Of a stretch of 64,000 nucleotides of DNA, positions 17,855-28,430 are shown piece by piece. The stretch is from [Zimmermannella] alba NBRC 15616 (GTDB taxonomy: Bacteria > Actinomycetota > Actinomycetes > Actinomycetales > Microbacteriaceae): the NCBI RefSeq assembly GCF_001570905.1, contig NZ_BCSO01000004.1, positions 1-64,000 on the forward strand. The letters are read 5' to 3'. How positions within the stretch are numbered: the stretch's first letter is position 1; each line of letters starts with the position of its first letter. The notes under the pieces were generated by a model that made no database searches, was not told where the DNA came from, and saw only the letters and a list, made by a program, of their open reading frames with translations. The translations under genes were made by a program, and so were the position numbers.

Positions 17855-19663
17855 TTACTCGGCGTCCTGCTCGCCAGCGCGGGTGGCGTCGAGCTGCACA
17901 GACTTCGTGCCGTGCGGGGTGTTGTCACCCGCGTGGCCAAGCACCGAGGCAATGTCCGGCGCTTCCAGGCGGACGCGGTCGGCTGACTCGTCGTCGGGCT
18001 GCTCCTGGCTGGCGATTTCAGCCGCCACGCGCTTGAGGTACGTCTCGATCTCGCGTTCGCGGCGGGCAGTGTCCCAACCAAGCACCTCGCCCATCAGTTC
18101 AGCGGCGACGGGGGCTGCCGAAACACCGCGGTCCCACGCCTCAATCGAGATGCGCGTGCGGCGGGCGAGTACGTCGTCAAGGTGCAGGGCACCCTCGTGC
18201 GAGGCTGCGTACTTGAGCTCGGCGAGCATGTAATCGTCGGCGCCGGGAACTGCTTCAGCAAGTTCCGGCTCAGCCTTGATCATGTCGAGGATTTCGTCGG
18301 CCATGACGCCGTAGCGGTTGAGGAGGTGCTCAATGCGCACCGGGTGGACACCGAAGGCACGGGCAATCTTGCCGCGGCGGTTCCAGGCGGCCTTGTAGCC
18401 CACGGCACCGAGGAGCGGAATGTCCTTCGTCGTGGAGGCCGGGATCTTGTCGCCGAGGGCGGCAACTGCAGCGTCAATTGCGTCCTTTGCCATCACGCGG
18501 TAGGTGGTCCACTTGCCGCCGGCAACCAGCACGAGCCCAGGCACGGAGTGCGCGACGATGTGTTCGCGCGACAGCTGGCTCGTGTCGTCGGATTCGCCCG
18601 AGAGAAGCGGTCGGAGGCCCGCATAGACACCCTCGACGTCATCTCGAGTGAGCTTGACCGCGAGGACACGGTTGACCTGTTCAAGGACGTAGTCGATGTC
18701 CTTTGCGGTGGCTGCCGGATGTGCCTTGTCGAGATTCCAGTCGGTGTCGGTGGTGCCGATGATCCAGTGGCGTCCACGCGGAATGACGAAGAGGACACTC
18801 TTCGGAGTGCGCAGGAGCAGACCGCTCGTCGACTGGAATCGGTCGCGGGGGACCACGAGGTGGATTCCCTTCGACGCGCGCACGCGGAACGAGGCACGCT
18901 CCCCCACCATGCGGTTCGTGTCGTCAGTCCACACACCGGTTGCGTTCACGACCTGCTTGGCGCGGATTTCGAACTGTTCGCCGGTCTCGACGTCGACGGC
19001 CTGCACGCCGACGACGCGCTCGCCGACCTTGAGGAAACCTTCCACGCGCACCCGCGATGCGACGTGGGCACCGTACTTCGAAGCGGTCCGCGCAAGCTCA
19101 GCCACGTAGCGTGCGTCGTCGACGGTGGCGTCGTAGTAGGTGAGGCCGCCGACGAAGGCATCCTTCTTGAGGCTCGGCGTCATCCGCTGCAGTTGACGCT
19201 TTGAGAGGTGGCGGTGGTGGGGGACGCCGGGGCGCAGCTCGCCGGTGTACGAGAAGATGTCGTACAGCATCATGCCCGCGCCGATGTAGAAGCGCTCAAG
19301 GAATCGCTTCTCGAGCGGATACAGGAAGCGCACCGGCTTCGCGAGGTGGGGCGCGATGCGTTGGAGCAGCAAGCCTCGCTCGAGGAGCGCTTCACGCACC
19401 AGCCCGAAGTCCATCTTTTCGAGGTAGCGGATGCCGCCGTGGATGAGCTTTGACGAACGGCTCGAGGTGCCGGATGCCCAGTCGCGTGCTTCGACAAGGC
19501 CCACGGACAGGCCACGGGTTACGGCGTCGAGGGCGGCACCGGTACCGACGATGCCGCCACCGATGACGAGAATGTCGAGGTCTTTGCTCTTGAGCGCTGC
19601 AAGGTTCTGCTCGCGCTCGGCTGGGCCGAGGCGGGCGGAGTTCATGGTGGGTGCCGTCGTCAT
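17855..19663 (-). CDS. glpD: Aerobic glycerol-3-phosphate dehydrogenase
   Basis: An FAD enzyme of 602 residues oxidising glycerol 3-phosphate to dihydroxyacetone phosphate at the membrane and feeding electrons to quinone. The FAD-binding motif DILVIGGGIVGTGAALDAVTRGL is at about 29-51, followed by SSRSSKLIHGGIRYLE. The C-terminal DAO_C domain spans about 400-530. ATG start with AGGAGG seven bases upstream. The C-terminal extension of about 50 acidic residues is not conserved. The upstream glycerophosphodiesterase at 2613-3617 could supply its substrate, but the two are far apart. Confidence 0.96.
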   Translation of the reverse strand: MTTAPTMNSARLGPAEREQNLAALKSKDLDILVIGGGIVGTGAALDAVTRGLSVGLVEARDWASGTSSRSSKLIHGGIRYLEKMDFGLVREALLERGLLLQRIAPHLAKPVRFLYPLEKRFLERFYIGAGMMLYDIFSYTGELRPGVPHHRHLSKRQLQRMTPSLKKDAFVGGLTYYDATVDDARYVAELARTASKYGAHVASRVRVEGFLKVGERVVGVQAVDVETGEQFEIRAKQVVNATGVWTDDTNRMVGERASFRVRASKGIHLVVPRDRFQSTSGLLLRTPKSVLFVIPRGRHWIIGTTDTDWNLDKAHPAATAKDIDYVLEQVNRVLAVKLTRDDVEGVYAGLRPLLSGESDDTSQLSREHIVAHSVPGLVLVAGGKWTTYRVMAKDAIDAAVAALGDKIPASTTKDIPLLGAVGYKAAWNRRGKIARAFGVHPVRIEHLLNRYGVMADEILDMIKAEPELAEAVPGADDYMLAELKYAASHEGALHLDDVLARRTRISIEAWDRGVSAAPVAAELMGEVLGWDTARREREIETYLKRVAAEIASQEQPDDESADRVRLEAPDIASVLGHAGDNTPHGTKSVQLDATRAGEQDAE

Positions 19664-19706
19664 CAGATGACCTCCTGGCGGATTGTCGTGGCTTGGTTAC
19701 TCCCGA

Positions 19707-19746
19707 AACACGAGGGCCGGGTGCTTTGGGCACCCGGACTCGTGTT
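19707..19746 (-). terminator. Hairpin terminator after guaB3-type gene
   Basis: Arms AACACGAG (19707-19714) and CTCGTGTT (19739-19746) continue inward as CCGGGTGC (19717-19724) and GCACCCGG (19730-19737). It lies 46 bp past the end of the IMP-dehydrogenase-like gene on the minus strand, with the weak run TTTC beyond it. Confidence 0.75.
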
Positions 19747-19791
19747 GTTCGAGGACCAGGGAAGGGTACTGCTCCTCGTTGAGAATGGTGA

Positions 19792-20916
19792 CTAGTTGGT
19801 GGTCGCGTACTGGGCGACGATCATCTCGGCCCGCTGGAACTCCTTGAGTTCTGAGTAGCCGGTCGTGGCCATCGAGTGCTTCAACGCACCAACAAGGTTT
19901 GAGATGCCGTTCGCGGAACCTGCCGGCCCGAACAGGACCTCTTCCATCGGCGCTACCTGGCCAACCTCGACGCGGTTACCGCGCGGAAGGTGCGCGTGGC
20001 GTGCTTCGGAACCCCAGTGCCAGCCGCGGCCTGGTGCCTCGGTGGCGCGGGCGAGTGCCGCTCCAATCATGACGGCGTCGGCGCCGCACGCGATGGCCTT
20101 GACGATCTCACCCGAAGTGCCAACGCCACCATCTGCGATGACGTGCACGTAGCGGCCACCGGACTCGTCCATGTAGTCGCGACGGGCACCGGCAACATCA
20201 GAGATGGCCGTGGCCATGGGCGCGTGGATGCCGAGGACACGACGTGTCGTCGAGGCTGCTCCCCCACCAAAACCCACCAGCACGCCTGCGGCGCCGGTGC
20301 GCATGAGGTGGAGGGCCGCGGTGTAGGTGGCGACGCCGCCGACAATCACGGGGACATCGAGCTCGTAAATGAATTTCTTCAGGTTGAGGGGCTCTTGGTT
20401 CTGCGAGACGTGCTCGGCCGAGACCGTCTGGCCTCGGATGACGAAGAGGTCGGCGCCGGCCTTCAAGACGTCGTCGTAGAACTGCTGCGTGCGCTGGGGG
20501 CTCAGCGCACCGGCAACCGGGACGCCGGCCTCGCGAATCTGACCAAGGCGCTCACGGATAAGGCCGCCCTTGATGGGTTCGCGGTAGATCTCCTGCATGC
20601 GGGCCGTCGCCTGCTTGGCAGGGAGGTCGGCGATCTCTGCGAGGAGTGGCTCTGGGTCGTCGAAACGAGTCCACAGGCCTTCGAGGTCGAGCACACCGAG
20701 GCCACCGAATTTGCCGAAGGCGATCGCGGTCTCGGGCGACATGACGGAGTCCATGGGCGCTGCCAGGAACGGGATCTGGAACTCGAAGGCGTCGATCTTC
20801 CAGCTGACGCTCACGTCTTCTGGGTCGCGCGTGCGACGCGCAGGCACGATTGCCACATCGTCAAAGGAGTACACGCGACGTGCGCGCTTGGCCCGGCCGA
20901 TCTCGATCTCAGTCAC
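19792..20916 (-). CDS. GuaB3-family IMP dehydrogenase-like protein
   Basis: A TIM-barrel protein of 374 residues in the IMPDH/GMP-reductase superfamily. It lacks CBS domains and matches the actinobacterial GuaB3 family (TEIEIGRAKRARRVYSFDDVAIVP; LAAPMDSVMSPETAIAFGKFGGLGVLDLEG; AHLPRGNRVEVG). In the usual catalytic-loop position it reads GFGGGAASTTRRVLG rather than GPGSICTTR, so the catalytic cysteine appears replaced. Its reaction is not certain, and a GMP-reductase or regulatory role is possible. Upstream of it lies guaB on the same strand, separated by a terminator-like hairpin. Confidence 0.88.
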   Translation of the reverse strand: MTEIEIGRAKRARRVYSFDDVAIVPARRTRDPEDVSVSWKIDAFEFQIPFLAAPMDSVMSPETAIAFGKFGGLGVLDLEGLWTRFDDPEPLLAEIADLPAKQATARMQEIYREPIKGGLIRERLGQIREAGVPVAGALSPQRTQQFYDDVLKAGADLFVIRGQTVSAEHVSQNQEPLNLKKFIYELDVPVIVGGVATYTAALHLMRTGAAGVLVGFGGGAASTTRRVLGIHAPMATAISDVAGARRDYMDESGGRYVHVIADGGVGTSGEIVKAIACGADAVMIGAALARATEAPGRGWHWGSEARHAHLPRGNRVEVGQVAPMEEVLFGPAGSANGISNLVGALKHSMATTGYSELKEFQRAEMIVAQYATTN

Positions 20917-20977
20917 GCCCCAAGCCTACCCGGGGACCACCGACATTCGATGGTCCGCTGCAGCATCCAACACAAAA

Positions 20978-21036
20978 CGCCGACGGTTCGATCAGTCACC
21001 GAGCACAACGCTCAGCAGCTAACCAAACCGTCGGCG
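20978..21036 (-). terminator. Stem-loop after guaB
   Basis: CGCCGACGGTT (20978-20988) and AACCGTCGGCG (21026-21036) are perfect 11-bp complements with a 37-nt loop, 43 bp past the guaB stop. On the minus strand the downstream side reads TTTTGTG, a short T-run. Confidence 0.6.
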
Positions 21037-21078
21037 CTTCAGGCTCCAGCGCGCATCCCGCGGCGGAGCCGTACACAC

Positions 21079-22662
<1,584 letters not shown>

Positions 22663-22792
22663 TCAGCGGCGAACAGGCTTCCGACGTCAATCCACCGGGG
22701 TGGACAGACGTGGTGGGTCGATCCTAACGGGGAACCGGACTCCGCGGGTCACCCTCTTGGCGAGCTCACACGAGCGGGCGTGTGGAGGTCCC

Positions 22793-23737
22793 CTAATCGA
22801 GCGCGGTGACGTCGATCTTGGTGAGCCGTTTCGCGCGACGACCCTTCGCGCCCGTGTGGAGCGCGTCAGCCGTGAAGAACACGAGTGCGAGCCACACGAG
22901 CCCGAAGCCGATCCAGCGTTCGGGCGGCATTGCTTCGCCGAGCACGAGCACCGACATGACGAACATGATCGACGGCGCAAGGTACTGCATGAGGCCGAGC
23001 TCGACAAGACTCAGGTGCTTCGCGGCCGAGCCGTACAGCAGAAGTGGGACGCTCGTGACGACGCCCGCGAGCGCGAGGAGCGTCGTGTGCAGCGCCGACA
23101 CCTGGCCGAAGGTGATGCCACCGCCCGCGAGCGCCGCCCACGCGAGACACACCAGCGCGATCGGCGAGATGAGGAGCGTCTCGATCGTGAAGCCCTCAAG
23201 CACCGGCACACGGCCTGAGACCCGCTTCTTCACGAGCCCGTAGAGCCCGAAGCTCAGCGCGAGGATCAGGCCCGCGAGCGGGAGGCGTCCGAGCTCGATC
23301 GTGAGAACGATGACCGCAACGACGGCGATGCCGACCGCGAGCCACTGCACGGGGCGCAGCCGCTCCCCGAGAAACACCATGCCAAGGATGACGGCGACGA
23401 GCGGGTTGATGAAGTAGCCGAGCGTCGCCTCGAGGGCGTTGCCGCTCGAGACAGTGAAGACGAAGGTGAGCCAGTTGCCAGCGATGAGTACACCGGCCAC
23501 AGCGAAGGTGCCCGCGATGCGCGGCTGCGTGATGAGGCGCCAGAGGGAGCCGAGTCGGCGCTGCACCGCGAGCAGCACGAGCGCAACGGCAATGCTGAAG
23601 AGAATGCGCCAGCCGATGATTTCGATGGGCGAACTCGGGTCGAGCATCGCGAAGTACAGCACGAGCACGCCCCAGAGGCCGTAGGCGCCGAAGGCCTGCA
23701 GGAATCCTTTGCCACGCTCGTCATCCGCTGTCTGCAC
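22793..23737 (-). CDS. rarD: RarD-type EamA-family transporter
   Basis: A ten-helix DMT-superfamily permease of about 314 residues. The N-terminal GFLQAFGAYGLWGVLVLYFAML and the middle GNWLTFVFTVSSGNALEATLGYFINPLV segments match RarD proteins. The substrate is unknown. The start is uncertain: I chose GTG 23735-23737 because the open frame further upstream runs into the two palindromes at 23773-23922 and no family similarity extends there. No ribosome-binding site is clear. The C-terminus is a basic tail (KGRRAKRLTKIDVTALD). Confidence 0.87.
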   Translation of the reverse strand: MQTADDERGKGFLQAFGAYGLWGVLVLYFAMLDPSSPIEIIGWRILFSIAVALVLLAVQRRLGSLWRLITQPRIAGTFAVAGVLIAGNWLTFVFTVSSGNALEATLGYFINPLVAVILGMVFLGERLRPVQWLAVGIAVVAVIVLTIELGRLPLAGLILALSFGLYGLVKKRVSGRVPVLEGFTIETLLISPIALVCLAWAALAGGGITFGQVSALHTTLLALAGVVTSVPLLLYGSAAKHLSLVELGLMQYLAPSIMFVMSVLVLGEAMPPERWIGFGLVWLALVFFTADALHTGAKGRRAKRLTKIDVTALD

Positions 23738-23772
23738 CAGAACAGGGTACGGGGTGCGGCGGCTCGCGATTT

Positions 23773-23833
23773 CGCGGGCAAATTTCGGGGGTCCAAGCCC
23801 CAGTGGGGCTTGGACCCCCGAAATTTGCCCGCG
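23773..23833. repeat. Family B palindrome, copy 1
   Basis: A perfect 29-bp stem (23773-23801 with 23805-23833) around loop AGT. The arm core is GGGCAAATTTCGGGGGTCCA, continuing AGCCCC. Related copies lie at 38703-38759 and 51368-51430. It lies 36 bp upstream of the rarD start, adjacent to a family A copy. Confidence 0.93.
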
Positions 23834-23847
23834 GCGACAGCTACCCG

Positions 23848-23922
23848 TGTGCAGTCGTGGCAGTATTTGGGGCTTCGAGGCGTACCACGCCTCGAAGCCC
23901 CAAATACTGCCATGTATGCACA
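23848..23922. repeat. Family A palindrome, copy 1
   Basis: An outer 6-bp pair (TGTGCA/TGCACA), a 4-nt internal mismatch, then a perfect 26-bp stem (23858-23883 with 23887-23912) around loop ACC. The core arm is TGGCAGTATTTGGGGCTTCG, continuing AGGCG. Copies recur at 38621-38695 and 51481-51555. It is 14 bp from family B copy 1. Confidence 0.93.
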
Positions 23923-23937
23923 GCCGCAGCACGCAAA

Positions 23938-23965
23938 AGGGCCCGCGGCAACTGCCGCGGGCCCT
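23938..23965 (-). terminator. Intrinsic terminator of groES
   Basis: Perfect 13-bp arms AGGGCCCGCGGCA (23938-23950) and TGCCGCGGGCCCT (23953-23965), followed on the minus strand by TTTTGCG. It lies 12 bp past the groES stop, a textbook intrinsic terminator. Confidence 0.88.
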
Positions 23966-23977
23966 GAAGAAAGCGTC

Positions 23978-24271
23978 TTAGACGATCTTCGCGAGGATGT
24001 CGCGAGCCGAGAGCACGAGGTACTCAGCGCCGCCGTACTTGACCTCGGTGCCGCCGTACTTCGAGTAGATGACCTTGTCGCCGACCTGAACGTCGAGCGG
24101 AACGCGGTTGCCGTTGTCGTCAATGCGACCCGGGCCAACTGCGACGACCTCGCCCTCCTGGGGCTTTTCCTTGGCCGTGTCGGGGATAACAAGACCCGAC
24201 GCCGTGACCTGCTCGGCCTCGAGCTGCTTGATGACGATGCGATCTTCGAGCGGCTGGATGTTCACCGACAC
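23978..24271 (-). CDS. groES: Co-chaperonin GroES
   Basis: The 10-kDa chaperonin lid of 97 residues, with [17 protein letters not shown], the mobile-loop segment [18 protein letters not shown], and the C-terminal strand [20 protein letters not shown]. The GTG at 24269-24271 was chosen because AGAGG lies six bases upstream. groEL is not next to it, so the gene stands alone with its own terminator. A CIRCE operator lies about 33-59 bp upstream, so HrcA should repress it until heat or protein-folding stress. Confidence 0.96.
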   Translation of the reverse strand: MSVNIQPLEDRIVIKQLEAEQVTASGLVIPDTAKEKPQEGEVVAVGPGRIDDNGNRVPLDVQVGDKVIYSKYGGTEVKYGGAEYLVLSARDILAKIV

Positions 24272-24303
24272 GCTTGACCTCTTCCTGGCGGGGTTGTTCT
24301 GAA

Positions 24304-24330
24304 TTAGCACCCTCACATGGAGAGTGCTAG
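24304..24330. promoter_or_regulatory. CIRCE element (HrcA operator)
   Basis: TTAGCACCC (24304-24312), a 9-bp spacer and GAGTGCTAG (24322-24330) match the CIRCE consensus TTAGCACTC-N9-GAGTGCTAA with two differences. It lies 33 bp upstream of groES and 69 bp upstream of the divergent methyltransferase gene. Confidence 0.92.
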
Positions 24331-24399
24331 ATGAGTGTAGAGCGCGCAGATGAGTCGGTGCAACGCGAGCGCTGCCTGTCCGCCGGTAGCGTAGAGGCG

Positions 24400-25611
24400 A
24401 TGGATCGCGACGAACTCCTCACCCTGCTCACCCCCGACGCCATGCGCCTGCTCGATGAGCTGCCGCCGCTGGTCGAGGAGCACGATGTCGTGGCGCTCGT
24501 GAGCCGCCTGCGCGCTGAGGGCCACTCCCCCGAGCTCGTCGCGGCGGTCCTCACCCAGGCGAATTTCCGCCGCAAGGCTGCCGCCAAGTTTGGCCCCTTC
24601 GCTGCGCGGATGCTCTTCACGGATGCGGGCCTGCAGCAGGCCACACGCCTGCAGGTGGCTGCCCATCACGCGGCCCGTTTCCGCGCCACCGGCGTGACGA
24701 AGATCGCTGACCTCGGCTGCGGCATCGGCGCCGATTCCATGGCCTTCGCGACGCTCGGGTTCGACGTGCGATCTCTCGATGCCGATGAGGTGACCGCCGC
24801 CATCGCCACACACAACCTTGCCGTCTTCCCGAACGCGGAGGTCTTCCACGGCACCGCCGAGGCGTTTGCTCTTGAGGAGGGCGAGGCCGCATGGCTCGAC
24901 CCTGCCCGCCGCCACACGGAGCGAAGCCGCGATCGTCGCAGCCACAATCCGGCCGATTGGTCGCCCTCGCTCGACTTCGCGTTCGGTCTCGGCGACGATC
25001 GCCCGATCGGCGTGAAGCTTGGCCCGGGTATCCCGCACGAAGCGCTGCCGTCAGATGGTGAGGCCCAGTGGGTGTCGGTCGGCGGGGATGTCGTCGAGGC
25101 GACCGTCTGGCGTGGCGGCGCTGAACGGGAGGGCGTCGGCCGAAGCGCGCTGCTTCTCCCCCGCGGTGAGGGTCCCGCGCACGAGCTCACTGCGAGCGGC
25201 CCTGCCCCGGATGCGAAGCTTGGTCCGCTCGGCGAATACCTGCATGAGCCGGATGGCGCGGTCATCCGCGCCGAGCTCATCGGCCTCGTCGCTGCCGAGC
25301 TCGAGGGCCGCATGATCTCACCGTCGATCGCGTGGATCACAAACGACAGCCCGGCAACGTCCCCGTTCGTGCAGAGCTTCCGGGTGCTCGAGGAGTTGCC
25401 ACTGGATGCTGCGAAGCTCAAGCGAGAGTTGCGTTCGCGCGGCATCGGCCGGGTCGAGATCAAGAAGCGCGGCGTGGATGTGGATCCTGCAGCGTTCCGT
25501 CAGCGCCTGCAGCCGAAGGGCGATGGCGAAGCGACCCTCATCCTCACGCGTATTGGCGAGCGTCGCCGTGCCATCCTCGCCGAACGCACAACGCCAGTCT
25601 CGGCCGCGTAG
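24400..25611 (+). CDS. Class I SAM-dependent methyltransferase with THUMP-like C-terminus
   Basis: A 403-residue protein. The SAM-binding motif [19 protein letters not shown] lies at about 98-116, with the acidic LDADE strand following and AWLDPARR in the motif IV position. The C-terminal third (about 310-395: [37 protein letters not shown]) matches the THUMP-like domain of actinobacterial methyltransferases that probably act on RNA. The ATG at 24400 has AGAGG only two bases away, so an upstream ATG at 24331, directly beside the CIRCE element, is also possible. It is divergent from groES. Confidence 0.85.
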   Translation: MDRDELLTLLTPDAMRLLDELPPLVEEHDVVALVSRLRAEGHSPELVAAVLTQANFRRKAAAKFGPFAARMLFTDAGLQQATRLQVAAHHAARFRATGVTKIADLGCGIGADSMAFATLGFDVRSLDADEVTAAIATHNLAVFPNAEVFHGTAEAFALEEGEAAWLDPARRHTERSRDRRSHNPADWSPSLDFAFGLGDDRPIGVKLGPGIPHEALPSDGEAQWVSVGGDVVEATVWRGGAEREGVGRSALLLPRGEGPAHELTASGPAPDAKLGPLGEYLHEPDGAVIRAELIGLVAAELEGRMISPSIAWITNDSPATSPFVQSFRVLEELPLDAAKLKRELRSRGIGRVEIKKRGVDVDPAAFRQRLQPKGDGEATLILTRIGERRRAILAERTTPVSAA

Positions 25612-25624
25612 GCCGAGACTGGCG
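25592..25624. terminator. Bidirectional hairpin overlapping a stop codon
   Basis: Perfect 14-bp arms CGCCAGTCTCGGCC (25592-25605) and GGCCGAGACTGGCG (25611-25624) with loop GCGTA. The methyltransferase stop codon (25609-25611) lies in the loop and first arm base, so ending ribosomes would cover the hairpin. It also faces the convergent gene ending at 25640. Confidence 0.8.
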
Positions 25625-25639
25625 CGTGGTCGCCGTCGC

Positions 25640-26758
25640 TTAGACGAAGGCGAGGATGAGGTAGGTGAGGATCGAGCCGATGATGGCGATGGATCCGAGC
25701 GCGAGGCCGATGCCCGAGAGCGCCTTCGAGGACTTCTTGATCCCGAGGATGCCGAGGACGAGGGCGATGAGGCCGACGATGAGGCCAGCGGTCACGAACT
25801 CGACGCCCTCAATGAAACACACGAGCACGACGGCGATGAGACCGAGGAGGAGCGCAATGATGCCAACGAGCTTCGAGCGCTTGGGCGCCTGACCAGGTGC
25901 GGGCGTGTAGTTCGGGAGGTGGCTCGGGGCCGGGAATCCCGGGCCAGGCTGACCAAACTGCCCCTGTGCCGGAGCGGGCTGACCAAACTGCCCCTGGGCG
26001 GGTGCTGGCTGACCGAACTGACCCGGCGCCGGGGCAGGCTGACCGAACTGCCCCTGCGCCGGGGCAGGCGCGGGAGCACCAAACTGCGACTGCGCGCCAC
26101 GTGCATTGAAGGACTGATCTTCGCCAAAAGCACCGAAGGCTGGGGGTTGCGAACCGATCGCGGGCTCAAGCTGTTCTGTGTGCTCGGACGATGCCGTTGC
26201 CTCGGCCTGTGCCGACACCGGAGCAACCTCTGCCGAAGCAGGCGCAGCCGAGCGATCCGCAGCATCCGACTCACCCATAGGGTTCGGAGCCTGCTCGCTT
26301 GCTGCCGCGGCCCCAACCTTGGGGGCAGCCGATCCACTCACCTGAGCTTCAGACGCCACCGGGGAGTTCGAAGCCGGAGCTGGAGCCGGGGTAGCCGGAG
26401 CTGGAGCCGGGGCATCCATCTGCGGCGCCTCCGCCTGCGGCTCGTGCCGCGTCACAGCAGGCGCAGCCTCGGGCGAGCTCTCGTGGAGCTCAGCGTCGAG
26501 CTTCGCGCGCTCAGACCCACCAAGCGGGACCGTGGCGGCGTCGTCGTTCGCGGGAGCGGGCGGCGCCCCGTTCGCCCACCATGCACCAGCCAGGCCGGCC
26601 GAGCGCTGCTCAGACATGGGACGCGGCGGGATCGGCATTGATTGATTCGCAGTCTGCTGCTGAGGGGCGGCGGCGTCGGGGGCGGGCTGGGAACCACGTG
26701 CCTCGGGCGCGGCACCGCCGAAGTCGGCCTTGGGTTCAGATCCCCATTGCTCGGTCAT
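25640..26758 (-). CDS. Low-complexity Pro/Ala/Gln-rich protein with C-terminal membrane domain
   Basis: A 372-residue protein. Residues 1-285 are low-complexity, rich in Ala, Pro, Gln and Glu, and include about four tandem 10-residue units of the type GQFGQPAPAQ (DNA repeat unit 30 bp). The final 85 residues form about three hydrophobic helices (LVGIIALLLGLIAVVLVCFI; FVTAGLIVGLIALVLGILGI; GIGLALGSIAIIGSILTYLI) like DUF4190-type domains. Function unknown. It is the last of five adjacent minus-strand genes that share this architecture, and no enzymatic motif is visible. Confidence 0.85.
   Translation of the reverse strand: MTEQWGSEPKADFGGAAPEARGSQPAPDAAAPQQQTANQSMPIPPRPMSEQRSAGLAGAWWANGAPPAPANDDAATVPLGGSERAKLDAELHESSPEAAPAVTRHEPQAEAPQMDAPAPAPATPAPAPASNSPVASEAQVSGSAAPKVGAAAASEQAPNPMGESDAADRSAAPASAEVAPVSAQAEATASSEHTEQLEPAIGSQPPAFGAFGEDQSFNARGAQSQFGAPAPAPAQGQFGQPAPAPGQFGQPAPAQGQFGQPAPAQGQFGQPGPGFPAPSHLPNYTPAPGQAPKRSKLVGIIALLLGLIAVVLVCFIEGVEFVTAGLIVGLIALVLGILGIKKSSKALSGIGLALGSIAIIGSILTYLILAFV
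25949..26070. repeat. 30-bp in-frame tandem repeats
   Basis: The motif CTGACCRAACTG recurs at 25949, 25979, 26009 and 26039, exactly 30 bp apart, inside the preceding low-complexity gene. On the minus strand each unit encodes GQFGQPAPA plus one variable residue. The copies differ by a few bases, mostly silent, so they are not a fresh duplication. Confidence 0.85.
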
Positions 26759-26837
26759 GGTGTTGCCTCCTCATTTCGGTCAAGACGAGCGTATCGGCGC
26801 TCAGGTGGACGGCTGGTGAGTCGCGCCGCGGCACGCC

Positions 26838-27425
26838 CTAGATGAACAGGAGCGGCACGATACCGAGGAACAGACCCAGCAGGTTCCACAAGGTCGTCAG
26901 CAGGGAAAGCCCGATGCCGACGCAGCTTGTGACAAGGCCGGCGATCGCCATGCCACGTCCTGCTGGTTCTCGCTTGCGCGCCAGGATCGAGAAGATGAGC
27001 CCGCCAACGCCGATGAGCAGGCCAATCACGGACATCCACGACGCGAGGATGCTCACAATGCCGAGCACCATGCCGGTCACGGACATCCCGGTACCAGCAT
27101 TTGATGGATCGGTGTACTGCGGCCCCGTCCCGTAGGGTGCGGCACCCGGCATCGGCTGCTGCGCGCCCGCAGCAGACGGGTCGTAACCGGGCGCAGACAT
27201 GCCGTCGCCAAAGCTGTAGGGCTCAGGGGTGGTGCCGTATCCGTGTGATGCACCTGGCGTCTCGTACCCCGTGCCAGCATCCGGCGCGCCGTATGACGGA
27301 GCCTCCGGGAGCGGCTGCGATGCGGGGTTGACGGCGGAGGCCTCGCCCCACGCGCCAGCATTCGAACCCTCTCCGTAGTAGGGGTTCGAGCCGAACTCAG
27401 GCGTCGAGTTGTCGGTCGTGCTCAC
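26838..27425 (-). CDS. DUF4190-like membrane protein with Gly/Tyr/Pro-rich N-terminus
   Basis: A 195-residue protein. Residues 1-105 are low-complexity with repeated YG, GY and PG pairs. Two helical hairpins follow (MSVTGMVLGIVSILASWMSVIGLLIGVGGLIFSIL, then RGMAIAGLVTSCVGIGLSLLTTLWNLLGLFLGIVPLL), separated by the basic loop ARKREPAG, a layout typical of DUF4190. GTG start at 27423-27425 with GGAAGGA eight bases upstream. Function unknown. Second of the five-gene group, 79 bp before the next gene. Confidence 0.83.
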   Translation of the reverse strand: MSTTDNSTPEFGSNPYYGEGSNAGAWGEASAVNPASQPLPEAPSYGAPDAGTGYETPGASHGYGTTPEPYSFGDGMSAPGYDPSAAGAQQPMPGAAPYGTGPQYTDPSNAGTGMSVTGMVLGIVSILASWMSVIGLLIGVGGLIFSILARKREPAGRGMAIAGLVTSCVGIGLSLLTTLWNLLGLFLGIVPLLFI

Positions 27426-27484
27426 GGTGCTGGTCCTTCCTCGTATGACGTGCTCGCGGGGCAGAGATTGGGCGGGAGAAATCG

Positions 27485-28234
27485 TTAGGAGGTGGCAGCC
27501 AGAACGGTGGCAAGCCAGAGCATGAACATGAACGCTGCGAGTACGAGGCTCATGACGACCATCATGCCGACGCAGCCGATACTGCCGAGCGACAGCCCAG
27601 AAATCGAGAAGGGCTTGCCCTTGGGCTCGAGCGCGACACCAAGGAATCCGAGCACGATCGCCACGACGCATCCGACTGCGCCGAGCACCACAAATGGCGG
27701 GAAGATGATGACGCCGACCCAGGCAACAACGATCGAGATGCTGCCGGCGAGAAGTGCGGCGAACGACACGGGTGAGACGCTCACGACGGATTCGTTGGCG
27801 GGCGCCGGGGCCTTACGCACCGGCACGAGTTCCCGGCCGTGCGGGGCACGATGGGCTGAGGCGCCTTCTCCGGAGTAGCCCGAGGAGGGGTAGTTGCCGG
27901 TGAACTTCGGCTGGTAGCTCGAGACCCGGGCGTTCGGGAGGAGTTCGCCCTCCACGCGGTTGTTGGAGGGCACGACGATGACGTCGAAAAGTTCGTCGTC
28001 GCGGAGTTCTCGGGTGGCGGTGTCGGATGCTGCGGTATCCGTCGCGGGCTGCTCGGCCTCGCTCTGCTGGGCCTCCTGCTCGCCCGCGCTGGGGGCTTCG
28101 ATGCGCTCCTGCGGGACGGTCGGCATGGCATCCTGCTCGCGAGGCTCCGAAGCTTTCTCCTCAGCAGCCGGTGTCGACGACGCACGCGTTGCGTCATCGC
28201 CCGTGCGGGGCCGCGAGGTGTCTGCCTCGTTCAT
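27485..28234 (-). CDS. Acidic low-complexity protein with C-terminal membrane domain
   Basis: A 249-residue protein. Residues 1-80 are rich in Glu, Ala, Thr and Ser. A middle segment (DDELFDVIVVPSNNRVEGELLPNARVSSYQPKFTG) looks folded but unrecognised. Residues about 150-249 hold two hydrophobic hairpins (SFAALLAGSISIVVAWVGVIIFPPFVVLGAVGCVVAIVLGFLG; GCVGMMVVMSLVLAAFMFMLWLATVLA) with the loop ALEPKGKPFSISGLSLG, again DUF4190-like. ATG at 28232-28234 with GGAGG five bases upstream. Function unknown. Confidence 0.82.
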   Translation of the reverse strand: MNEADTSRPRTGDDATRASSTPAAEEKASEPREQDAMPTVPQERIEAPSAGEQEAQQSEAEQPATDTAASDTATRELRDDELFDVIVVPSNNRVEGELLPNARVSSYQPKFTGNYPSSGYSGEGASAHRAPHGRELVPVRKAPAPANESVVSVSPVSFAALLAGSISIVVAWVGVIIFPPFVVLGAVGCVVAIVLGFLGVALEPKGKPFSISGLSLGSIGCVGMMVVMSLVLAAFMFMLWLATVLAATS

Positions 28235-28430
28235 GATTCCTCCATGCCGTGATCCGAGCCCTGTGCTCACTTCCACGGTAGGTTGCGCGCCGGTGGCTGA
28301 ACAGCGCGGGCGGGCAAAAGCTCACTCCAGGCAGAGAATTCACACCCTGAGGTGGATTCTTCAACGGATTGGGAACGTTTCGCCCCGCTCATGCATCGCC
28401 CCCGCGCACTCGGGCTGCCGCGCCGACGAG

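Noticed and set aside
23738-23932. Upstream extension of rarD through both palindromes
   Set aside because: The extra residues are translations of the palindrome arms (reading WGFEAWYASKPQIL), have no family match, and recur out of context at other copies.
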